From Gammaproteobacteria bacterium (lineage in GTDB: Bacteria > Pseudomonadota > Gammaproteobacteria > SURF-13): a stretch of DNA of 53,296 bases. Of this stretch, positions 19,846-28,483 are shown piece by piece; the first letter of the stretch is position 1; each line of letters opens with the position of its first letter. A model generated the notes under the pieces. The model saw nothing but the letters and a program-made list of their open reading frames with translations, ran no database searches and was not told the origin of the DNA. A program made the position numbers and the translations under genes. Location of the stretch: positions 1 through 53,296 of the forward strand of contig JACPZD010000002.1 of the NCBI GenBank assembly GCA_016195665.1, read 5' to 3'.

Positions 19846-19872
19846 AAGCCCCGCTTTTGCGGGGCTTTTTTT
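19846..19872 (+). terminator. Rho-independent terminator after the ompA-like gene
   Basis: Perfect 9-bp stem AAGCCCCGC / GCGGGGCTT with a TTTT loop, followed by a run of T, 29 bases past the stop codon. Confidence 0.95.
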
Positions 19873-19910
19873 ATAGGCACCTCTAAGGAAGCTCTGAAAA
19901 ATATATCGTC

Positions 19911-19983
19911 AACCGCCAAGGCGCCAAGGTCACCAAGAAAAGCTTTTTGACCTGTAAAGAAAAATCTTGGCGTCTTGGCGGTT
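19911..19983. repeat. Dispersed palindromic repeat family C (CCGCCAAGG)
   Basis: AACCGCCAAGGCGCCAAG at the left against CTTGGCGTCTTGGCGGTT at the right, with an AAGCTTTTTG-centred loop. Only copy of this family in the window. Confidence 0.8.
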
Positions 19984-20017
19984 CAACATGGATTGATCAG
20001 AGGTCCCCTAAATAAAA

Positions 20018-21331
20018 ATGCAACAGGTTGATACCCTCATCCACGCCCGTTGGATCATTCCGGTGGAGCCGGAGGGTGTTTTAGAACATCATTGCCTGGC
20101 TGTTCACGCGGGGCGCATCGTAGACCTATTGCCGGGCAATCAGGCCGCACAGCGCTATCAAGCCGCACAGACGTTGCATCTCAATGACCATGTCCTGATC
20201 CCAGGTCTCGTCAATGCCCATACCCATGCCGCCATGTCGCTGCTGCGCGGCTTGGCCGATGACCTGCCCCTGATGGAATGGCTGAACAAGCACATCTGGC
20301 CCGCGGAAAGCGCATGGGTCAGCGCCGAATTCGTTCAGGACGGGACTCGGCTCGCCATCGCCGAAATGTTGCGCAGCGGGACGACCTGTTTCAACGACAT
20401 GTACTTCTTCCCGGATGTCACGGCCAAGGCAGCCTCGCAATGCGGGATGCGTGCAAGCGTAGGCCTGATATTCATTGATTTTCCCTCCGCCTGGGCGGGA
20501 ACTCCGGAAGAATATCTGGAAAAAGGTCTGGCGGTGCATGACGCCTATCATGACCACCCGCTCATCAAGACCACCTTTGCCCCGCACGCCCCTTACTCGG
20601 TGTCGGATGCGCCCTTGAATAAGATCATCATGCTGGCCGAGGAACTGGACATCCCGATCAACATGCATGTCCATGAAACCGCCGATGAGATCGCCCATAG
20701 CCTTGAACACCACCAGGTGCGCCCCTTGCAGCGCCTGCGGGATCTCGGGCTGCTGTCGCCACGGCTGTTAGCCGTGCACATGACGCAACTCACCGATACC
20801 GAGATCACCGGGTTTGCAGCCAGCGGCGGTCATGTGCTGCATTGTCCCGAGTCCAACCTCAAACTGGCCAGCGGCTTTTGTCCGGTGGACAAGCTCATCA
20901 AGGCCGGCATCAATGTCGCGCTCGGCACCGACGGTGCAGCCAGTAATAACGATCTCGACATGTTCGGTGAGATGCGGAGCGCCGCCCTGCTCGCCAAGGC
21001 CGTCAGCGGCGACGCCACCAGCGTACCCGCCGCGACCGCACTGCGCATGGCGACCCTCAACGGCGCCCGCGCCCTGGATCTCGATGCGGAAATCGGCTCC
21101 CTGCGCCCCGGCAAATCCGCCGACATCACCGCCGTCTATCTCGGCGGCATAGAAACCCAACCCGTATACGATCCCATCTCGCAACTGGTCTACGCCGCGG
21201 GCCGGGACCACGTCACCGATGTCTGGGTGGCCGGTCAGCGACTGCTCAACAACCGGGCGCTCACCACCCTGGACGAAACTGAAATTCTGCGCAAGACGCA
21301 GCAGTGGCGTGACAGGATAGCGCGCCGTTAA
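20018..21331 (+). CDS. mtaD: 5-methylthioadenosine / S-adenosylhomocysteine deaminase
   Basis: 437 residues, amidohydrolase superfamily (TRZ/ATZ family). Metal-binding residues are visible as GLVNAHTHAAMSLLRG (about 64-79), the catalytic regions FAPHAPYSVSD and INMHVHETADE, and GTDGAASNNDLDMFGE with the metal-binding Asp. It hydrolyses the 6-amino group of methylthioadenosine to give methylthioinosine. Adjacent mtnA and the Pseudomonas-like neighbourhood support this substrate over chlorinated triazines or 8-oxoguanine, but substrate cannot be proved from sequence. Preceded by a family C repeat. Confidence 0.92.
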   Translation: MQQVDTLIHARWIIPVEPEGVLEHHCLAVHAGRIVDLLPGNQAAQRYQAAQTLHLNDHVLIPGLVNAHTHAAMSLLRGLADDLPLMEWLNKHIWPAESAWVSAEFVQDGTRLAIAEMLRSGTTCFNDMYFFPDVTAKAASQCGMRASVGLIFIDFPSAWAGTPEEYLEKGLAVHDAYHDHPLIKTTFAPHAPYSVSDAPLNKIIMLAEELDIPINMHVHETADEIAHSLEHHQVRPLQRLRDLGLLSPRLLAVHMTQLTDTEITGFAASGGHVLHCPESNLKLASGFCPVDKLIKAGINVALGTDGAASNNDLDMFGEMRSAALLAKAVSGDATSVPAATALRMATLNGARALDLDAEIGSLRPGKSADITAVYLGGIETQPVYDPISQLVYAAGRDHVTDVWVAGQRLLNNRALTTLDETEILRKTQQWRDRIARR

Positions 21332-21335
21332 ATCT

Positions 21336-21384
21336 GTAGGGCCGAATTCATTCGGCCACACGTGCGAATGAATTCGCACCTACC
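21336..21384. repeat. Dispersed repeat (GAATTCATTCG type)
   Basis: GTAGGGCCGAATTCATTCGG followed by CACACGTGCGAATGAATTCG and CACCTAC: two inverted half-units bounded by GTAGG/CCTAC, in the mtaD-ubiG gap. Confidence 0.75.
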
Positions 21385-21415
21385 CTTGGTACGGCCTTAC
21401 ATATAGAATGGGCCT

Positions 21416-22129
21416 ATGGTTGCCTCCACGAAAAATGTAGACCAGAGCGAAATCGCCAAGTTTGAGAAGCTGGCGTCGCGCTGGTGGGACCCTCTGAGCG
21501 AGTTCAAGCCGCTGCATGATATCAATCCGTTGCGGCTCGATTATATTGACGCGCGCGCCGGGCTGGCCGGTAAAAAGGTCGTGGATGTCGGTTGTGGCGG
21601 GGGCATCCTCTCCGAGGCGATGGCCCTGCGCGGAGCGAAGGTCACCGGTATAGACATGGGCGAGGCCCCGCTCAAGGTGGCGGCGCTGCACCTGCTGGAG
21701 TCCGGCGCGGAAGTGGATTATCGCTACATGAGCGCAGAGCAGCTCGCTGCGCAGGAACCCGGCACGTACGATGTCGTCACCTGCATGGAGCTGTTGGAGC
21801 ATGTTCCCGATCCGACCTCTGTGGTAAAGGCCTGCGCGCAACTCGTCAAGCCCGGCGGTCATGTGTTTTTCTCTACCATCAATCGCAATCTGAAATCTTA
21901 TTTGTTCGCCGTGATAGGCGCCGAATATATATTGAAACTGCTGCCCGCAGGCACGCATGACTACAGCAGATTTATCCGGCCTGCGGAGTTGGAGGCGTGG
22001 TCGCGGCACGCGGGGCTCACGCTCCGCGACCTGACCGGCATGAACTACAACCCTTTGACGAAACGTTACAGCTTGTACCGCGATGTTTCCGTGAATTATT
22101 TCGCGCATGTCCTGCGCTCTGATGACTAG
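21416..22129 (+). CDS. ubiG: Ubiquinone biosynthesis O-methyltransferase
   Basis: 237 residues; catalyses both O-methylations of ubiquinone synthesis with S-adenosylmethionine, associated with the inner membrane. SAM motif [17 protein letters not shown] (about 55-70), motif [14 protein letters not shown], and the family-specific [16 protein letters not shown] at the N-terminus and [17 protein letters not shown] later. Its methyltransferase product S-adenosylhomocysteine links it to the neighbouring deaminase gene. Overlaps the next gene by 8 bases (ATGACTAG). Confidence 0.97.
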   Translation: MVASTKNVDQSEIAKFEKLASRWWDPLSEFKPLHDINPLRLDYIDARAGLAGKKVVDVGCGGGILSEAMALRGAKVTGIDMGEAPLKVAALHLLESGAEVDYRYMSAEQLAAQEPGTYDVVTCMELLEHVPDPTSVVKACAQLVKPGGHVFFSTINRNLKSYLFAVIGAEYILKLLPAGTHDYSRFIRPAELEAWSRHAGLTLRDLTGMNYNPLTKRYSLYRDVSVNYFAHVLRSDD

Positions 22130-22820
22130 ACTTACCCATCCTCAGCCTGCTACCGGTCACGCACTGCGCACCATTTTGTTCGATCTGGACGGCACGCTCG
22201 CCGATACCGCCCCCGATCTCGCCTTCGCGCTCAACGCTGTGTTGCAGGAGCAGACCCGCACGCCGTTACCCTTTGAGGCTATCCGGCCTGTGGTGTCACA
22301 CGGCGCGATCGCGCTCATCCGCCTCGGATTTCAAATTGAACCGGACGACGCTACGTTTGAACCGCTGCGCCTGCGCCTGCTCGACATCTATCGCAACCAT
22401 CTGACACGACACACGCGCCTGTTCCCCGGCATCGAGGAACTGCTCGGCGCTATTGAACAACGCGGCATGAACTGGGGCGTAGTGACCAACAAGCCCGCGT
22501 GGCTCACCGACCCGTTACTGGAACAGATCGGCCTGACGGCGCGCGCGGCGTGCGTGGTGAGCGGTGACACCGTGGCCGAGCGCAAACCGCATCCCGCGCC
22601 CATGCTGCACGCCTGCCACCTCGCGGGGAGCGCTGCGCATGAGTGCATATATGTCGGCGACGCCGCGCGCGACATCGAGGCCGGCAAGCGCGCGGGCATG
22701 AAAACGCTGGTGGCGCTATTCGGTTACATCGGCGCAGACGAACAACCGGACAACTGGGGCGCGGACGGCATGATCGCGCATCCTGCAGAACTACTCGACT
22801 GGATCACCGCACATGACTGA
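22122..22820 (+). CDS. HAD-family phosphatase (phosphoglycolate / MurNAc-6-phosphate phosphatase)
   Basis: 232 residues from ATG 22122. HAD motif [15 protein letters not shown], motif II VVTNKP, motif [14 protein letters not shown], motif [19 protein letters not shown], with a helical cap. By sequence alone it could be phosphoglycolate phosphatase (gph). Its position straight after ubiG matches mupP of Pseudomonas, which recycles N-acetylmuramic acid 6-phosphate, so that role is the better guess. Overlaps ubiG (ATGACTAG) and rmuC (ATGACTGA) by 8 bases each, so the three are co-translated. Confidence 0.9.
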   Translation: MTRLTHPQPATGHALRTILFDLDGTLADTAPDLAFALNAVLQEQTRTPLPFEAIRPVVSHGAIALIRLGFQIEPDDATFEPLRLRLLDIYRNHLTRHTRLFPGIEELLGAIEQRGMNWGVVTNKPAWLTDPLLEQIGLTARAACVVSGDTVAERKPHPAPMLHACHLAGSAAHECIYVGDAARDIEAGKRAGMKTLVALFGYIGADEQPDNWGADGMIAHPAELLDWITAHD

Positions 22821-24102
22821 GCCGGTTTCCCTGCTCATGTTGATTGCAATTGCCCTGCTGGGCGTCCTGGCAGGCGGTGTAGTCGCGTATCTTTTCATGC
22901 AACGCCGGCTTGGCGCATTGAACCGGGACAACGCCGCACTGAGCGCACAACTCAATGCCGAGCAGTGCAGCGGCGCGGAAAAAATAGCCGCGCTCGAAGC
23001 CGCGCGCGCGCAACTCACGCACACCTTTACCGCGCTCGCGAGCGAGGCGCTGCGCAGCAACAACGAAGAATTTCTCAAGCTGGCGCAGGAAAATCTCAAA
23101 CAGTTTCACATCAAGGCGCAAGGCGATCTGGAACAGAAGGAAAAATCCATCGAGCAACTGGTAAAGCCCATCAAGGACGCGCTGGAGAAAAACGAACAAC
23201 AGATTCGCCAGATCGAGCTCGAACGCAAGGAATCCTTCGGCTCGCTCAGCAAGCACCTCGAAACCATGGCGCTGAACCAGCAGTCGCTGCAAAGCGAAAC
23301 CCGTAATCTGGTGCAGGCTCTGCGCCGCCCGGAGGTGCGCGGACAATGGGGTGAGCTTACCCTCAAGCGTCTCGCCGAGCTTGCCGGCATGGTGGAGTAT
23401 TGCGATTTTTTCGAACAGGAGCACACGTCAACAGCGGAAGGCGGCATGCGGCCCGACATGATCGTGCGCATGCCCGACGGGCGCGAAATCATCGTTGACG
23501 TCAAGACACCGCTCGATGCCTATCTCAGCGCCGTCGAGGCCCCCGACGATGCCACGCGCACCCTCCATCTCGAAAGCCATGCGCGCAACGTCGTCAAACG
23601 CGTGCGCGAACTCGCCGCGAAATCCTATTGGGAGCAATTCAAGAACGCGCCCGATTTTATTGTGCTGTTCATCCCCGGCGACCAGTTCCTGAACGCCGCG
23701 CTTGATATTCAGCGCGACCTGATCGAAATTGCGCTGCGGCAGAAGGTGATTCTAGCCACACCCACCAGCTTTGTCGCCTTGCTGCGCGCAGTCGCCTACG
23801 GCTGGCGCCAGCAGACGCTGGCGGTGAACGCCGAGCGCATCCGCGTTGTAGGCGAGGACCTGTACAAACGCCTCGGCGTGTTCGCCGAACACCTGGCGAA
23901 GGTCGGCAAAGGCCTTAACAGCAGCGTAGACAACTACAACGCCGCCGTCGGTTCTTTCGAACGCCAACTTATCCCCGGCGCACGCAAATTCGCGGAAATG
24001 GGCGTAGAAACCGGCAAGCTGATTGAAGCGCCAGAGCCGCTCGAAAAACAGCCGCGCATGATGACGACCACTGCCGAAAAGGGTAGTGTAGATGATGTCT
24101 AA
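22813..24102 (+). CDS. rmuC: DNA recombination protein RmuC
   Basis: 429 residues. N-terminal membrane anchor (about 7-28, LLMLIAIALLGVLAGGVVAY), a long Gln/Glu/Lys-rich coiled coil (about 35-160), then the RmuC nuclease-like domain with RRPEVRGQWGELTLKRLAEL, IIVDVKTPLDAY and FVALLRAVAYGWRQQ. RmuC limits DNA inversions at short inverted repeats in E. coli, notable in a genome so rich in palindromes. Its last 155 or so bases are repeated twice downstream (24632-24788 and 25547-25602). Confidence 0.95.
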   Translation: MTEPVSLLMLIAIALLGVLAGGVVAYLFMQRRLGALNRDNAALSAQLNAEQCSGAEKIAALEAARAQLTHTFTALASEALRSNNEEFLKLAQENLKQFHIKAQGDLEQKEKSIEQLVKPIKDALEKNEQQIRQIELERKESFGSLSKHLETMALNQQSLQSETRNLVQALRRPEVRGQWGELTLKRLAELAGMVEYCDFFEQEHTSTAEGGMRPDMIVRMPDGREIIVDVKTPLDAYLSAVEAPDDATRTLHLESHARNVVKRVRELAAKSYWEQFKNAPDFIVLFIPGDQFLNAALDIQRDLIEIALRQKVILATPTSFVALLRAVAYGWRQQTLAVNAERIRVVGEDLYKRLGVFAEHLAKVGKGLNSSVDNYNAAVGSFERQLIPGARKFAEMGVETGKLIEAPEPLEKQPRMMTTTAEKGSVDDV

Positions 24103-24113
24103 TTGATGTTAGA
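23955..24113 (+). repeat. rmuC 3'-end direct repeat, copy A (native)
   Basis: The end of the functional rmuC gene plus about 10 bases of 3' flank. Its copies follow the toxin-antitoxin pair (copy B, about 90% identical by eye) and the IS5 remnant (copy C, last 55 bases only). Confidence 0.85.
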
Positions 24114-24168
24114 CCCTATCTGCGACTTTTGATATACTTTTGCATGTTCCGATCCGATGGAAACTGTT

Positions 24169-24369
24169 ATGAGCAAAGTCGAGAGTATTGAACGCGAGAT
24201 TGTCGAGCTATCCTCCACGGAGCTGGCAGCTTTTCGTAATTGGTTCCGCGAGTTTGATGCCGAGGCGTGGGACCATCAAATCGAGGAAGATGCCCGCTCA
24301 GGGAAACTCGATGGTTTGGCCAATACCGCCCTGAAGTCCTTTCAATCCGGATCGTGCTCTGAGCTTTGA
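24169..24369 (+). CDS. Type II antitoxin (partner of RelE/ParE-like toxin)
   Basis: 66 residues, acidic. SKVESIEREIVELSSTELAA starts a helical N-terminal region, and FREFDAEAWDHQIEEDARSG is the characteristic toxin-wrapping middle part of a small antitoxin group paired with ParE-like toxins. I chose ATG 24169 because a GGAAAC lies just upstream and relatives begin at this point; ATG 24157 would add four residues. The stop TGA overlaps the toxin TTG start, so the antitoxin is made first and coupled to the toxin. Confidence 0.8.
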   Translation: MSKVESIEREIVELSSTELAAFRNWFREFDAEAWDHQIEEDARSGKLDGLANTALKSFQSGSCSEL

Positions 24370-24620
24370 AGCACTTTGCCACCCCGGCATTTTGGGCCTG
24401 TTATAAAGCCCTACCCCAGTCTGTTCAAGCGCTGGCGGATAAAAGCTTTACTTTACTCAAGAGTGACCCTCATCACCCTTCCCTGCACTTTAAGAAAGTG
24501 GGGCGTTTTAGGTCTGCCCGCATTGGCCTTTATTACCGTGCTCTCGCCGTGGAGGTCCCTGAAGGGATTCTATGGTTCTGGATAGGAAGTCATGCTGACT
24601 ATGACAAGCTACTGGGCTAA
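24366..24620 (+). CDS. RelE/ParE-family toxin
   Basis: 84 residues, basic, compact. HFATPAFWACYKALPQSVQ, LKSDPHHPSLHFKKVGRFRS, IGLYYRALA and GILWFWIGSHADYDKLL match the small RelE/ParE-like fold with the conserved HPSLHFKK strand. Such toxins act as mRNA interferases or gyrase inhibitors; which one cannot be told here. TTG start at 24366 overlaps the antitoxin by 4 bases (TTGA). The pair sits between two copies of the rmuC 3' end. Confidence 0.85.
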   Translation: MKHFATPAFWACYKALPQSVQALADKSFTLLKSDPHHPSLHFKKVGRFRSARIGLYYRALAVEVPEGILWFWIGSHADYDKLLG

Positions 24621-24631
24621 CATGGCGGTCA

Positions 24632-24788
24632 TTTGAACGCCTACTCTTCCCCGGCGCGCGCAAGTTCGCGGAGATGGGCGTAGAAACCGGCAAGCTGATT
24701 GAAGCACCGGAGCCGCTTGAAAAACAGCCGCGCATGATGACGGCTACTGCCGAAAAGAGTAGTGTAGATGATGTTTAATTGATGTTAG
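24632..24788 (+). repeat. rmuC 3'-end direct repeat, copy B
   Basis: Reproduces the end of rmuC including its stop and flank: CGCAAGTTCGCGGAGATGGG, GTAGAAACCGGCAAGCTGAT, CTGCCGAAAAGAGTAGTGTA and GATGATGTTTAATTGATGTT. Scattered third-position differences from copy A suggest it came from a diverged strain rather than a recent local duplication. Confidence 0.9.
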
Positions 24789-25320
24789 GGAACCTCTGAA
24801 TAACCCCTTCAATCTGGCATAATTCACACATTAAATCCAGAGAAAGACGAAATGACCCAGCTGACATTTGCCGAAGCAGAATATGCCCACAAGAAACATC
24901 AGACACGCAGAGAGCTGTTTCCGGGGAAGATGGACAGGCTGATCCCCTGGGCCAAGCTGGAGAAAAAGCTTGCGCGCCATTACCCAAAAGGCGAGAACGG
25001 ACGTCCGCCGTATCCATTGGCCACGATGTTACGGGTTCATGCCATGCGGCTTTTTTACAATCTGAGCGATCCGGCCCTGGAAGACGCGCTGTATGAAATC
25101 GAATCCATGCGTCAATTTGCCGGGCTGCGCTTATCCGAACGGCTCCCGGATGAAACCACGATATTGAATTTCCGGCATTTTCTGGAACAGCACCCACTGG
25201 GCGAGAAAATATTCGACACCATTAATCAACACCTGTCCGAGCAGGGATTGCTGTTGCGCGAAGGCAGTATTGTCGACGCCACGATACTGTCAGCCCCCAG
25301 CTCCACCAAAAATCAAACCG
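24786..25320 (+). mobile_element. IS5-family element, 3' truncated
   Basis: Left end around GGGAACCTCTGAATAACCCC, followed 66 bases later by the transposase ATG. Homology to an IS5 transposase ends near 25315, where short tandem repeats begin; no matching right inverted repeat is visible before 25602. The insertion interrupts or abuts copy B of the rmuC repeat. Confidence 0.75.
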
Positions 25321-25493
25321 GTGAACAAGCTCAGGGTCAAAGCTCAGGGTACAAGTCTAGCTTAGTAGGGGTCAAAGCTCAGCACAAGCTCAGGGTCAAG
25401 TCTAGCTTAGTAGCACTTTACGACGATGGGAACAGCAGCAAGCTCAGGGTCAAGTCTAGCTTAGTAGCACTTTACGACGATGGGAAGAATTGA
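24852..25493 (+). pseudogene. IS5-family transposase, C-terminus replaced by tandem repeats
   Basis: Residues 1 to about 155 are a normal IS5-group transposase N-terminal half: MTQLTFAEAEYAHKKHQTRR, RPPYPLATMLRVHAMRLFYN, DPALEDALYEIESMRQFAGL, LPDETTILNFRHFLE and the first catalytic Asp region IVDATILSAPSSTK. After TGEQAQ the frame runs into low-complexity repeats (KLRVKSSLVALYDDG twice) and stops at 25493. The remaining DDE catalytic region, roughly half the enzyme, is gone, so it should be inactive. Confidence 0.88.
25323..25490 (+). repeat. Minisatellite: 54-bp tandem repeat and GCTCAGGGTC units
   Basis: A 54-bp unit beginning AAGCTCAGGGTCAAGTCTAG and ending CGATGGGAACAGCAGC occurs at 25386-25439 and again, nearly complete, from 25440. 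Just before it are shorter scrambled pieces of the same unit (GCTCAGGGTCAA, GTCTAGCTTAGTAG). 54 is a multiple of three, so the transposase frame stays open. Confidence 0.85.
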
Positions 25494-25546
25494 TTGAGAA
25501 GGTGGCTAGTGCGCATCCTTAATAGACCTGCCCTCGTTTGTATCTC

Positions 25547-25602
25547 GCATGATGACGATCACCGCCGAAAAGAGTAGTGTAGGTGCAGATGATGTTTAAT
25601 TG
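25547..25602 (+). repeat. rmuC 3'-end direct repeat, copy C (short)
   Basis: CGCATGATGACGATCACCGC, CGAAAAGAGTAGTGTA, a 6-base insertion GGTGCA, then GATGATGTTTAATTG. It shares AAGAGTAG and GATGTTT with copy B rather than copy A. Confidence 0.8.
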
Positions 25603-25642
25603 GTCATTAGCAACGCGTAGTATGTGTCTTGGGCAATCATCC

Positions 25643-25697
25643 GGTGCGATGCGCTCCGCTTATCGCACCCTAGTAGCGTGCGCTGTGCGCACGGCTA
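25643..25697. repeat. Two adjacent hairpin repeats
   Basis: GGTGCGAT...ATCGCACC (25643-25669) and TAGCGTGCGCTGTGCGCACG (25674 onward). The second resembles the GTAGCGTGTGCA palindrome after the hydrogenase operon at 32531. Confidence 0.65.
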
Positions 25698-25722
25698 AAG
25701 CTTTTCATTTCCGTCGCTGTGT

Positions 25723-25932
25723 TTAGAAGTCAAATATCCAGAAAATCCTACGGTGTCGTTCGGTGTGGATATCCCCGGTACCGTCCTGGGCTTGGTACAC
25801 ACAATCCCAAGCTGCATAAAGCCCCCACGCAATATTATTGTTTGGGGTAGGGCCTTGTATTAATCTAAAGACCCTGTCGCCGACTTCCATTGTGTCGTCA
25901 CAGTCGTCATCCCACGGCCAGCTTATTCCCAT
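25723..25932 (-). CDS. Small hypothetical protein
   Basis: 69 residues, acidic, tryptophan- and aspartate-rich (WPWDDDCDDTMEVGDRVFRL, WGLYAAWDCVYQAQDGTGDI), ending in RRIFWIFDF. I do not recognise a family. The composition is protein-like and not repeat-derived, and a GGGGGTG lies just before ATG 25932, so I think it is a real gene. No signal peptide or membrane segment. Possibly cargo of the adjacent island. Confidence 0.5.
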   Translation of the reverse strand: MGISWPWDDDCDDTMEVGDRVFRLIQGPTPNNNIAWGLYAAWDCVYQAQDGTGDIHTERHRRIFWIFDF

Positions 25933-25997
25933 GATTCACCCCCGCAGAAGTAGCATGTTCGGTTAATCTATACCGCCCCTGCACCTTGGTCAACCAC

Positions 25998-27293
25998 TTA
26001 CCGACTGTCTCTACTCAACGCCGCGTGTCGCCCCCGCTTCACATCAACACGGCTCAATAATGCGAGTCCTACTAAGAAATAACTACCGGTCATCAGCATG
26101 GCCAGACGATGATCACCTAGTGACAACCAGCTCACCAGGCCGTAGGTCACAGGGCCGAGGATGGCGGACAATTTGACCGCGAGTCCCCACAGGCCGAAAA
26201 ATTCGGCGCGGCGGTTGGCGGGACTCAACAGACCCACCAAGGCGCGACCGGCCGATTGACTACCACCCAGACACAGGCCCGCCAAATTGGCCGCCAGCCA
26301 AAACAGGCCCGGCCCGCGTGCAAGCCACACCAACAGGATCACCGTCAGCCAGGCCAACAAAACCAGGGCGATCGAGGGGATATGACCGATGCGATCCTGG
26401 AGATACCCAAAGAAGAAGGCTCCGATGGCGGCGGTAATGTTGACCACCAGAATCAATTGCAAGGTGTCTTGGGTGGAGAAGCCCATCACCTGCGTGGCGT
26501 AGATTGCGGCGAGGCTCACGACCGCCATGATGCCCGCCTGATAAAACACCGTGCAGATCAGGAACAGACGCAGATCGCGGTAGTGGTGGATCCGTTTGAG
26601 AGTTTGCGCCACGCGCGCGAAGGCACCGGCCGCCACGCTATGAGCTTGCAAGGCAATGTTGGGTATCGCCCGCTCACGCAAAAACATAAAGGTAGGCAGG
26701 CTTGCCAGAGCGAACAGGCCCGCAGTGATGAGCATGGTCACGGGCACAAACTGAGAGGCTGGGTGCCCCTGCCCCTGCGCCCACGTCACATAGGCGAGAG
26801 AAAGGCCGAGGCTTACCAGGCCGCCCACATAGCCGAGCCCCCAGCCCCAGCCGGATACCCTGCCCAGCCCACGGCCGCGCGCCAGTTCAGGAAGAAAGGC
26901 AGCAATAATATTTTCACCGCTACCGAAGAAAAAGTTGGAGAGCACAATGAGTACGATGCCGAGCCAAAGATCACCCGGACCCACCCAACCCAACGCCGCG
27001 GTAGCCAGGACACAGCCTACGGTGGTCACACCCAGCAGCCGCTTCTTGGCGGCATGGACGTCGGCGTAGGCCCCAAGCACGGGGGCGGTCAGCATAATGA
27101 GGGCGTAGGAAATCGCCAAGGCCAGGGTCCAGGCCAGGGTGGCCCACTGCGCATTTCCCGCCACCTCCGCCACGAAATAGGCGTTGAAGATCGCGGTGAT
27201 CACGACTGTGGTATAACCTGAGTTGGCAAAGTCATACATCGCCCAGGCCCACAGCTCGCCGGGGCGCACGTCTGCCGCGAGACTGCGCTTCAT
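25998..27293 (-). CDS. MFS transporter, UMF1 family
   Basis: 431 residues with about 12 membrane segments. The N-terminal WAWAMYDFANSGYTTVVITA is the signature of the UMF1 (Atg22-like) branch of the major facilitator superfamily, and ANRRAEFFGLWGLAVKLSAI in the second half is also typical. The family exports or moves amino acids or other small solutes; the substrate here is unknown. AAGGAGC lies upstream of ATG 27293. A family B repeat occupies its leader. Confidence 0.9.
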   Translation of the reverse strand: MKRSLAADVRPGELWAWAMYDFANSGYTTVVITAIFNAYFVAEVAGNAQWATLAWTLALAISYALIMLTAPVLGAYADVHAAKKRLLGVTTVGCVLATAALGWVGPGDLWLGIVLIVLSNFFFGSGENIIAAFLPELARGRGLGRVSGWGWGLGYVGGLVSLGLSLAYVTWAQGQGHPASQFVPVTMLITAGLFALASLPTFMFLRERAIPNIALQAHSVAAGAFARVAQTLKRIHHYRDLRLFLICTVFYQAGIMAVVSLAAIYATQVMGFSTQDTLQLILVVNITAAIGAFFFGYLQDRIGHIPSIALVLLAWLTVILLVWLARGPGLFWLAANLAGLCLGGSQSAGRALVGLLSPANRRAEFFGLWGLAVKLSAILGPVTYGLVSWLSLGDHRLAMLMTGSYFLVGLALLSRVDVKRGRHAALSRDSR

Positions 27294-27303
27294 GGGTGCT
27301 CCT

Positions 27304-27372
27304 TAGGACTTATCCGTAAATAATTTACTGCAGAGGACGCAAAGGACTAAAATCAAAAAGGCAGTTTCTCCT
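27304..27372. repeat. Dispersed palindromic repeat family B, copy 4 (partial)
   Basis: GGACTTATCCGTAAATAATT then TACTGCAGAGGACGCAAAGG; the complementary right half is reduced to GGCAGTTTCTCC. Confidence 0.7.
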
Positions 27373-27456
27373 CATGCCATTAACCTATGAAACTGTCCCC
27401 GTGCGTACCCTAACAGTATTGCTTGTAAATGCAAAATCCTGACGTAATATCTGGCT

Positions 27457-28470
27457 ATGCGGCCTATCTTTCACCCTCAATTGGTCAACGACCGTTTCGG
27501 AGACCCCGGCCTCTACATAGAGTTTCTGTTTGAGAAGCGCGCCCTGTTGTTTGATCTCGGCGATCTGCGCGCGCTTGCGTCACGCAAGATTCTGCGCATC
27601 AGCGATGTGTTCGTATCCCATGCCCACATGGATCATTTCGTGGGCTTCGATCAATTGCTTCGCATCTGTCTCGGACGGGAGAAGCGGTTACGCCTGTATG
27701 GGCCGCCCGGCTTCATAGAGCAGGTGGAGCACAAGCTCAAGGCATATACCTGGAATCTGGTGCATAACTATCCCGCCGATTTATCGCTGGAAGTAACGGA
27801 ACTGCGCCCAGACGGAACCGCCAGAAGAAGCGTGTTTCACTGCCGTCAGGCCTTCCGCCGCGAGACGGACGAGGGATTCTTGATCTCCGGCCATGTACTG
27901 CTGGACGAGGCCGCGTTCCGTGTCCGCACTGTTTTTCTGGATCACAAGATACCCTGCCTCGCCTTCGCTCTGGAGGAAAAACTGCATATCAATGTCTGGA
28001 AAAATCGCCTGGCGGAGATGCAGCTCGCCACAGGACCCTGGTTGCAGGCCTTAAAAAAGGCGGTGATGAGCGGTGCACCCGACGACACAATTATCCAGGC
28101 AGATGCGGTTGAGCATGGCGTGCCGCACGAAAAACAGCTTCCGCTTGGGTTGCTCAAGGAAAGGATCTTGCGCATCGTCCCAGGACAGAAAATCACCTAT
28201 GTCACCGATGCGGTTTATCATGAACAGAATGCAAAGAAGATCGTGGCCCTCGCCCAAGATTCGGACATCCTTGCCATTGAAACCACCTTTTTGGAAGAAG
28301 ACGCCGAGCGGGCGATGGAGAAGTATCACTTGACTGCACGTCAGGCCGGAATGCTGGCGCGGGCCGCCCACGCGAAAAAGATAATCCCCTTTCATTTTTC
28401 GCCCAAATATGCAGGCGAAGAGTTGCGCTTGCGGGAAGAGCTGCACGACGCCTACACGGGCAACCGGTAA
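27457..28470 (+). CDS. Metallo-beta-lactamase-fold hydrolase, RNase Z-like
   Basis: 337 residues. Zinc motif HAHMDH in DVFVSHAHMDHFVGFDQLL (about 50-68), a late Asp in ITYVTDAVYHEQ, IETTFLEED, and the C-terminal His motif KIIPFHFSPKYAG. The order HxHxDH, D, E, HFSPKY resembles ribonuclease Z (tRNA 3' processing) and its relatives, but the protein has a 90-residue central insertion and lacks a typical RNase Z exosite, so I call it RNase Z-like only. Convergent with the mazG-like gene, 13 bases away. Confidence 0.85.
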   Translation: MRPIFHPQLVNDRFGDPGLYIEFLFEKRALLFDLGDLRALASRKILRISDVFVSHAHMDHFVGFDQLLRICLGREKRLRLYGPPGFIEQVEHKLKAYTWNLVHNYPADLSLEVTELRPDGTARRSVFHCRQAFRRETDEGFLISGHVLLDEAAFRVRTVFLDHKIPCLAFALEEKLHINVWKNRLAEMQLATGPWLQALKKAVMSGAPDDTIIQADAVEHGVPHEKQLPLGLLKERILRIVPGQKITYVTDAVYHEQNAKKIVALAQDSDILAIETTFLEEDAERAMEKYHLTARQAGMLARAAHAKKIIPFHFSPKYAGEELRLREELHDAYTGNR

Positions 28471-28483
28471 TGCAGCCCGATGG

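Noticed and set aside
25386-25490. Possible CRISPR array
   Set aside because: Units are directly tandem with no unique spacers, and no cas gene is present in the window.
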